DNA of 64,000 bases, taken from assembly GCA_010015655.1 (NCBI GenBank), contig ML976659.1, forward strand, positions 764,406-828,405. Reading direction: 5' to 3'. Source of the stretch: Bimuria novae-zelandiae CBS 107.79 (lineage: Eukaryota; Ascomycota; Dothideomycetes; Pleosporales; Didymosphaeriaceae). Shown here in pieces: positions 56,290-64,000 of the stretch (position 1 is its first letter; every line of letters starts with the position of its first letter). The translations under genes were made by a program, and so were the position numbers. The notes below the pieces were generated by a model that was not told the origin of the DNA, ran no database searches, and saw only the letters and a list, made by a program, of their open reading frames with translations.

Positions 56290-57919
56290 GCATATAGTGT
56301 CCGAACACATAGGGTTTCCGAACACCGCGCCACAACACCACACCTGCAGAACACACGTAATATCTCTCTATAACGCTTATTAATATAGTCGCCCGTGGGC
56401 TGGTAAATGGATTAAGGGTTACCAAGCTCGGGTTAGGATTAAGTTAGGTTATTAAAGCATTAGGTTAAGGTTAGGCTAAACGTTTAGTATGTAGAGAATT
56501 TCTTAGGTTTATTAATAATTTAATTTTAATATCTATTTATTATAGTAATAAGTCTTAGTAACGCTTAGGCCTCTAATACTTTTATAATAGGAGTTATACT
56601 TTCTTATTTTATATTAATACTAAAATGTTAGGTTAGGATTAAGTTAGGTCAGGATTAAGTTAGGGTTAAGTTAGAGTTAGGTTAAAGTTAGGATCTTATA
56701 TAATATAACCTAACTCTAACCTAACCTAACCTTAACTTAATCCTAACCCACACTAGTGCTAAAGTGTTAGATTAGGGTTAGGGTCTTATATAATATAACC
56801 TAACCCTAACCTAACCCTGACCTATTTATCAGCCTGGATGCCCGCAAGGTTATTATACAATTTACTATTAATAACCTTAATATAGGTCTTTATACTAGCC
56901 AGCGTGTTACTATAAAGGCGTATAGTATCCCTTTATTAACGCTATATAATTCAATAACACACTTAGCTATTAGTATTAGTAGTAATTAACTTCTTTATAA
57001 AAGAGTGTTTTTATAAACTGAATTAAAAAAACGCACTTATTGCCCTTCCTTATGTGCTTATACTTAAGAAATATTAAATTAAATTCTATGTATAAATAGT
57101 AATAATTAGCCTATTAATAAGCTTTAGCTCTTATATATCCTCCAGCGCTAGTTACGCCTTACCTTTATAATTAGTAAAAAGATAAAGGCTTAGAGAGCTA
57201 ATATAGTAATACTAAAGTAATTACGCGCTTTTCTAGAGCTCTATACGTAGACTTAATAATGGCTTAATATATAGATAGAGAACATATATAATATAGATAA
57301 GACTAGCGTTACTCTAGGGGTATATACTAATACTAAAGTACTCTTTAGTAGCTAATAGACGTAAGCTTATATTTAGTCTTTAAAATATTATAGGTAGATT
57401 TTTATAATTAAGTGTGTATTAGTAATAGGGCAGAAACTACACTATATAGTTATCTTTAAAGGCTAAAGCTTATAGATAATATAGTGTTCCTTATTCTACG
57501 TACCTAACTAGTTGTATACAACCTCTAAGAGTAGATAAACGTTAAAAGTATTTAGTATAAAGTAGCTATAGTAGATATATATACTTAAAATAACTGTATT
57601 TAATAGCTAGCACATGCTCCTAATACTTAATAGCTATAATACCTATATTAGTATGAAGTTTATATAGCATTATAAAAAATATTAAATTAAGCCTTCATGC
57701 CTGCCTACGTATATCTTATACGTTTTATAACTTCTAGATCTTGCTTTTTGCTCTATAATTAAATCTAGTTACTAACGCTAAATCTAAGAGCTTATATCGC
57801 TTAATAATACCACGCTTATTACGAAGGAGTGCTTTAACGTGTTAGATTAATAACCTAGTTAGATTAGTAACCTAGTTACTTTACTAAAACTAACGCGGCA
57901 TTTTATACGATAGCTTAAT
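56290..57919 (+). pseudogene. pogo/Fot1-type element relic
   Basis: It begins near 56298 with repeated TCCGAACAC-type sequence resembling an element terminus. From about 57290 the plus strand reads, through many TAG/TAA codons, as the DDE region of a pogo transposase. NIDKTSVTLGV stands where an NMDE-x-G-x-x-x-G motif is expected, followed further on by LLILNSYNTY and a PTYILYVL-x-LLDLAFC block (the LQPLD-type motif) near 57700-57750. No end repeat was matched on the right, where a gypsy-like LTR begins at 57920. Confidence 0.55.
56428..56822. repeat. Telomere-like TTAGG/CCTAA arrays in inverted orientation
   Basis: Degenerate TTAGG(G) and TTAAG units lie at 56428-56490 and again at 56628-56694. 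The latter run into the spacer TTATATAATATAA and then into CCTAA units (56708-56748). The pattern repeats with the same spacer at 56768-56819. Each block is therefore G-rich arm, A+T spacer, C-rich arm, able to form a hairpin. Confidence 0.7.
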
Positions 57920-58387
57920 TGTTACGACCACGAACCCCACAAGGATGAAGATGCCAGACAATTACGCCAAGAGAGTAATTGTTAACAAAGTAGTAGAGTT
58001 AACGGGACCTAACGGGGCGCGGGGCAGCTTAGTTAGCAGTCACGTGACGAAGTCCCGCATAAAGGGAAGTCCTATGGGACTACCGTAGTCCCTGGGACTA
58101 CAGGGCCTTGGCGGGACTACCGTAGTCCCTGGGACTACAGGGCCTTGGCGGGACTACGAAGAAGGAATAGGCTAGTATATAGTGTAGCGACTTTCCTATT
58201 GTTATTTCCTTCCTCGTAGTTAACTTATATATCTTCTGTGCGAGTACGTTCTCCTATACAGACTAATAGTTATCTTATTTATTATAAGATTAGATTGTCT
58301 AGCCGCGCTAAGTGTCGCATTAACTTGTACTACTAAATAATCTGTAAAGCACTACGATACCTTACCGCCCTAACCTAGATTAGAACA
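57920..58387 (+). repeat. Candidate 5' LTR of a second gypsy-like element
   Basis: Begins TGTTACGACCACG and would end GATTAGAACA (468 bp). It is followed at 58388 by AGGTGTGAGAGCC, which resembles a tRNA primer-binding site of the GGT-x-T-x-x-GAGCC type, and then by gag at 58431. The partner LTR is not in the window, so the limits rest on TG...CA ends and position only. Confidence 0.55.
58076..58157. repeat. 37-bp tandem repeat with internal hairpin, 2.2 copies
   Basis: Units start at 58076, 58113 and (partial) 58150. Each begins with GGGACTACCGTAGTCCC, a 7-bp stem with a 3-base loop, followed by GGGACTACAGGGCC. It lies inside the candidate LTR. Confidence 0.85.
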
Positions 58388-58430
58388 AGGTGTGAGAGCC
58401 TTATAACACTTTAACTACCCTACGGTATAA

Positions 58431-58798
58431 TGGCAGGACCTAGTTCGACCACCGCAGCTCCGGCACCTAAGGAAAAGACCCTAGGAGAAATAGTTATCGA
58501 ATAAGCGGCTTAGATAGCCTAGTTACAAGAAATTATTAACTAGATAAGCGAAAAGATGAGCTAATGGGAAAATGCGAAACATTAACCAAAGGTCCCGAAG
58601 CCTGAACCCTATTTAGGAAAGGGTCACCCAGGAACGTTCCTAACCTAGATAGAACTATTTATCCGTTACAACCTAGGAAAGTTTAATATAGAATAAGATA
58701 AAATCCTAGTTACCTGTATAAACATGCAAGATAAGGCAGCCGCGTGGGCTAGACTAATAATTAATATGTCGGATTAACAACTTTAACGGCCTTAGGCA
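58431..58798 (+). pseudogene. gypsy-like gag N-terminus, truncated
   Basis: The ATG at 58431 opens MAGPSSTTAAPAPKEK. Through several TAG/TAA codons the frame reaches a capsid-like block (PKPEPYLGKGHPGTFLT, then MQDKAAAWARLII). It breaks off at about 58798, where a different sequence, interpreted as a copia LTR, begins. Confidence 0.6.
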
Positions 58799-58967
58799 TG
58801 TTACAAGGAAGGTGCGTGTGCGGAGGAGCGAGCATTCTGTCAATAGTTATCAAGGCCTCTATCGTGTTGCAAAACACTATGTGTATGGAGCGAACCCCAT
58901 ATGGGACTAGCTTCCATACCCCGCGATATACTTCACTCCTTAGTAGATAGAACGAGAAAACAAGCAT
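58799..58967 (+). repeat. Candidate LTR of the right-hand copia element
   Basis: 169 bp of ordinary composition in A+T-rich surroundings, with TG...CA ends (TGTTACAAGG to GAGAAAACA). The adjacent tetranucleotides are GGCA and AGCA. It interrupts the gypsy gag frame. No second copy is in the window, so this is inference. Confidence 0.45.
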
Positions 58968-60379
58968 TAATTAACCTAATATAACTTATTATTAAGTATT
59001 TCCTTTTAGCACTAGTGTAACAAGTCTTCCTAATACTAATTAGTAATCGCGAGAAGCTATTACAGACAGTAAGGAAGAAAAGACAGGCTATTAATAACCT
59101 AACGTAAGAAATCTCGGGTCGATGCAGACTGTGCTAAGAATAGAGCAAGGTAGAGATAACACGAAGCACTTTTAACTAACCTCTAAAGCTACTAGTTTAG
59201 GCTAATCTGCAGACACAGAGCGCGTTAGCAACGTATTATAATTTACTATATAAATGTCTCTAAACGACCTAGTTACGTACACTAACACACGTTAGAAACG
59301 ACTAATCGACGAGATAATTACATTAACAACAAGTTAACACTACTAGTATAATAGTAAATAATTAGAGTAGTAATAGCGCAGCAGATAATACTAATGCTTA
59401 AGCTTAAGCTTAACTACGCGATAATTAGTTAGAGTATAGCTTAAGTAAACGCTAGGAAGCTGCTTCGCGCTAGGCTAAATATACTATAAAGTACCTTATA
59501 GGAGACTGCCTATATCTAGTGGCGCTGGAATTTGTTAACATATCTTTCTAAGACGTACCTATACTAATAGACGCAGACAAGATGCACGCAATAACCTAGA
59601 TTACTAAAATTATCTGTAATTATAACGCATTAATAGCCTAGGACGATAATCTATGTGCAGACTACTACTATAATTTTAAAAGATAGATAAAGGAGCTATT
59701 CTATAAGGTTAACTGTAATACACTTAAATCTCTAAAGATGGTCCTACGGCATAGAGGAGTCTATATAGGTAATAACTACGCAAGGCTTGCTAATTCCTTC
59801 TATAATTTATCTACTCTAGAGAATACTCCCGAATAGGACCCTGTAGAATTCTAAGCCACGATATTTGACTAACGATTAAAGGCATATAAGCGCTAGTAGA
59901 ACACATAACGGACAGCTTTTATAGCTAAGCAACAACTGCAGTAGGATAGCCCGCTAGCTAGTATACATGCATCGTAGTTACAGCTGTAGCCGTAGTAGCT
60001 AGAGCACTCGTAGCAAGACGGGTAGTAGCGAGAGCAATTATAGCGAAGCGAATAGCACGGAGTAAGACACGACGCTTAAAACTAATCTAAAACACAAGAG
60101 CTATAACTAATGCACCAGATAGATAAAATCTAACTACTAAAATAAAGTAATAATAGTTAATAACCGCACTTTATAAGTAGTGCGCTTAGAGAACCTTAGT
60201 CTTAGTAATAGTAGGAATAAGATGCGTAATTACAGTAATAGCGACTATAAATACAGGTATAGCCGCTAGCGATTGCATATCGCGAAATCACGCCGTTTCC
60301 ATAATAACCTGTGAACGGTGTACCAGGCAGACCACCAGAGCTACTACATAACCCGTATAAGACACTGCCGCCGCGCTAG

Positions 60380-63300
60380 TCCTATAACGACTAACTTAAT
60401 GCTAACACAATTACGCAGTTCTCTAAGCTTTAGGATAATAATAAGAAATATATAGGAGATGTATATAATCTACTTAATAATAAAATTAAGATCTTCTTTA
60501 GCATCTATTGGCAGGTGGACATCCATAAAGAGTAGTTCCACGCTGTGTTTCCCCGTATTCTTACTGGGCGAGCAGAGATGTTCTATATACAAGTTATAAA
60601 CAGAGGTGACAGCTTTTCTAATGCGTACACAGTAATTAAGAACTACTTTAATCACGACGTCTACTATTAACACTACTATATAGACTAGATAACTATAACC
60701 TTCGCCCGTACGCGCATGGAGAACCTTAATAAAAGCTTATATAAGGTGCTATAAATATTACTTAATAAGCTATAATTATGCTAACGCGCGCTTAGTAAGA
60801 ACTTTAAAAGTAAAAATACCTTACATATAACTATTATTAACGCGTGCTAGGGAGTTCTAGAACTTAAAATAGCACTCTTTAAGCTAGCTATAATCTGCGA
60901 AGGACTCTTTGCAGACCTATAGTCTATAGTTAAGACGCACCTTACACGTCAGCAAATAAGGTAAATACTTATAAGAAGTAAGATAATCGCTATAGACTAG
61001 TACTACCTTGACCGCCGCTACAACAATAGGAATAGAAGAACTTAAAGAGGATTTAAAAGTAAAGGCGGATTCGCAGGCGGATTTTAAGAAGGCTAAGGTA
61101 ATAGAGGTAATTAGCGCTTTAATAGCAACGATAGTAGACGTGAATTCACAACGCCACGCTAGAAGAAGAAGTGCTTTATCTGCCAGAAAGAGGGCTACTA
61201 GTTAACCAACCATACTAATAAGGAACGCAAAGCTGCCCGCACACAGTTCTTCTCCGCATGTTACTTTATAGGCACACTACTGCCTGCAGACTTCTCTGTG
61301 CACCTTGCAGAGTATAAAGGTAGTAAGAACTACGAGGACAATAATAATAACAGTAATTAGTAGTATAACATTAATAATTAGTAATTCATAACTACGTACG
61401 CGGAACATTAATTTTTTAAGGAGTAATAACTTATAGATTAAGCGTTTATACACTATATCTCTAGTAAAGACATATATAGCAGAGACGTACCGTCATCACC
61501 AGCGTCGCAATTCCTTATTAAGGACTAATACACGCGATCTATGTACTAAGGAATCCTCCCTGATACAGGCGCCGCCAATGTATCTATAGTCGGTAAGGAA
61601 CAGTACCTCGCACTTATACAGGAAGACCCAACGGTCACGATGGACACATCTACGGCAGGAAAAACGTCTATTAAATTCGGAAAAGGCAGTGTTACGGTGT
61701 CTATCGGCACCGCACAGATTCCGACAGAGATTGGAAAAATCGACTTTGAGGTGCTAGATGCGCCTACACCGTTCTTGCTATGCCTTGCGGACATGGACAG
61801 GCTAAAGGTCTACTTTAACAACACTACAGATAAGCTCGTCCAGGGCAATATACGCATCCCCGTAATCCGTAAATAGGGATATCTATAGTTCTATCTTAAC
61901 AAGAGAGAGCGTGCAACTGCATTTCTTACAGAGATAGAGTTAAGATAGCTCTATCACCGTTTTAGACACCTAGCTATTATAAGACTAGCTAGGCTCTTAA
62001 AAGATGCTAGTTATAATAACTTTAAAGAAAGAACTCTTAAGCAAATTACAAAGTTTTGCTATTATTATTAACTTAATAGCTCTGCGCCGCGCCGCTTTAA
62101 GTTCACCCTTAAGGACAACTATTACTTTAACTATAAGATCCTTATAGATGTGATGTACTTAAGAAGCAAGCCTATATTATATATAGTAGATTTAGCAACT
62201 TCGTTTTAAGGCGCAAAGTTTCTTAACGCTATTTTAGCTAAGGAGATATAGCAGGCACTGCAGATGTTATAGATTAATACCTACTAAGGACTACTAGATA
62301 TTCTTATATATAACGCAGGCACGAACTTCGCAAGTGCAGAATTTCGCGCAAAAGTAAAGATTATAGGAGTTACATGCAAACAAGTACCTACAGAGGCATA
62401 TTAGTCTGTTGGCAAGATAGAGAGATATTACGCGCCCTTGCACCGCGCATAGGATATACTCTACGCTAAGCTTATTAGCACTATATCTAATAAAGCAATT
62501 CTTTAGATAGCCGTAAAAGCTATTAATAACATAGCAGGCCCTAACAGTCTAGTCCTGACTTTACTTATCTTTGGCGCATACCTACGTATGACTATAGAGT
62601 TACCGCTGTTACTATTAATAGTTAAGCGCAGCGAGGCTATTTAAAAAGCAATAAAAGAACTACGCAAGCTTACTACTAAACGCTAGGTTATAGATACGTT
62701 AAACACCCGCAACGGACCTAATACCGCAGACATGCTTACGCTCTCGCTACAAAGCGAGGTTTTAGTATAGAGAGAAAAGGATAGATAGAATAGCCCGTAT
62801 AAAATCGCTGCTATAAACGGCCATAACGTCACTATCGACATGGTTAATGGCCCGACAACATTTTGGTTAATAGTTATTAAGCCGTACTATAGACTAGACT
62901 ACTTCTAAAGTAACCCTAATGCGCCGCAGTAGCAGCACGCGTTACCTATAAATATAATAGTGCTACTAGCAAAGCAACCACGCAAAAGAGGCTACCTACT
63001 AGGATTAAGAAACAAGAGGAAGGTAAACGTTTACATTACTAAAAAGAAAGAGGCCAACCTTAAGCTTACTATAAAGCTACGTAATAATAGAGTTATTACA
63101 ACACCTAGCGCACCCTTTAAGGTATCTAATAATTAAGAGATTAATAACCTAGTAGGCTGTAAAGTATTTAAGTTTAAATAATATAATTAGGAAGTGTATA
63201 GCAGAATCTATATATTTAAGTCGCGTCTAGTGCGAGAAGTTAAAGGAAAGATAACTAAGCTTTATAAAAAATCCTGTCTTATTATCTAAGGATACTAGGA

Positions 63301-64000
63301 CTATAGCAAGGAGGCTATCTTAACGCAATTTTTAACTATTCAACGCTATAGCTAGCGTGTAATTATAGCCCTAGCACCTATACTCGTACAACATAAGATG
63401 AATCTTAAGCTCCGCGATATAACGCAGGCATATCCATAGGCGTAAATAAATCTTAAGAGAACAATACTAGCACACCTCCCTACTAAGCTAGCACCTAGAT
63501 ATCTAGAGGGCACGCTGCTCCATGTGATCAAGCCACTATATAGAATTGCGAAAGCAGGAGTCTATTAGTAGACAACGTACTATAGATATTACTATAAGGA
63601 ACTAGACATATCTACGTTAACATATAACCTATGCTTGTTAGTAATAAATAGTAACGCAGATAACTTTAGCATAGTTAGTATATAGACTAATAATACCCTT
63701 ATGCTTAGAATAGCTATATTCTTAGCGCATGAAGAGAAAATGCTTAAGAAGGCATAGTTTAGATTAAAGCTAAAAACTGTGCTAACACTAGACGCGCAAC
63801 TAGACTTTAATAGCTACATACTTATAATAGATGCTAGTAACATAGATAACTACAAAGTAACCCTAAACCTTAAGCAGAAGGGATAAGGAGGAAAGATTAA
63901 GCTTGTAGACATTAATGCTCCTAATCACGCGTAATAGTACACTAAATAGCGCGCCTGCGAGGCGTATATCGCATTAATATGTTAACTAGAAGCGTCTTTT
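60380..64000 (+). pseudogene. copia gag-pol, RIP-damaged, incomplete
   Basis: A single conceptual frame interrupted by numerous TAG/TAA codons. One window of ordinary composition (61546-61876) keeps an uninterrupted protease stretch of about 78 codons from the ATG at 61640. Reverse transcriptase is cut by the window edge before RNase H. Non-functional as read. Confidence 0.75.

Larger units (their letters stand above)
58799..64000 (+). mobile_element. Ty1/copia retrotransposon, RIP-damaged, running off the right edge
   Basis: The plus strand carries, in order, a Gln-rich gag start near 60200-60400 and a capsid-like block (QVDIHKE, AVFPRILTGRAEMFYIQVI, about 60500-60700). A knuckle relic CFICQKEGC-x-STNH lies near 61170-61210. 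Next come an aspartic protease with LPDTGAANVS (about 61560-61590), integrase with DVMYLRSKP, YIVDLATSF and VGKIERYYAPLHRAYRI (about 62150-62460), and reverse transcriptase with KPLYRIAKAGVY near 63530. Integrase before reverse transcriptase assigns it to Ty1/copia. The right LTR is outside the window. Confidence 0.8.

Noticed and set aside
58761..58967. 68-codon minus-strand frame in the right-hand transposon region
   Set aside because: Coincides with the ordinary-composition candidate LTR; the frame has no family resemblance.

Overview
The window comes from a filamentous ascomycete fungus. Protein resemblance and gene style suggest a Dothideomycete, possibly Pleosporales, but that placement is inference. 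The signs are short GT-AG introns (44-230 bp) and fungal-only families: a Zn2Cys6 regulator with a Fungal_trans_2 body, a DUF3605/GlcNAc-induced protein, and a DUF7492-type secreted protein. The transposon DNA also carries the mutation pattern of repeat-induced point mutation (RIP). It is rich in TpA, transposon frames are broken almost only by TAG/TAA (from CAG/CAA), and repeat copies differ by C-to-T and G-to-A changes.

The layout is two-compartment. Positions 1-1640 are A+T-rich DNA with two pogo/Fot1 transposase tails. Positions 1772-19025 are an ordinary gene-rich block. It holds, in order, a Zn2Cys6 regulator (-), a MYND/SET methyltransferase-like protein (-), a secreted SMP-30/lactonase-like protein (-), HMG-CoA reductase (-), a DUF3605 protein (-), a small tail-anchored membrane protein (+), the U2AF small subunit (-) and a secreted DUF7492 protein whose mature N-terminus is histidine (-). 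These genes look like independent housekeeping or secretory functions. I see no shared pathway and no biosynthetic cluster, although HMG-CoA reductase supplies mevalonate for sterols and isoprenoids.

From about 21.9 kb to the right end the DNA is mostly nested, RIP-damaged transposons. These are a nearly complete Tad-like LINE (21945-27500, -), a pogo relic (27551-28250, +), a chromodomain-bearing Ty3/gypsy element with 173-bp LTRs (28956-36064, -), a piggyBac tail (36065-36662, +), a Tc1/mariner-like relic with an undamaged N-terminus (about 36700-38336, -), and a second Tad-like LINE (38418 to about 49170, -). That LINE is split by a complete Ty1/copia element (42581-48031, -) with an exact 5-bp target duplication. 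A piggyBac element with 39-bp terminal inverted repeats follows (49295-51591). After the gene island described next come a pogo relic with telomere-like inverted arrays (56290-57919), the start of another gypsy-like element (57920-58798) and a plus-strand copia element that runs off the right edge (58799-64000).

One intact five-exon gene (51777-56209, 1,381 codons), of unknown function, sits as an undamaged island inside this transposon compartment. It is the best candidate here for undescribed biology. I see no tRNA, rRNA or CRISPR. Splice sites were assigned by eye from consensus and reading-frame continuity.
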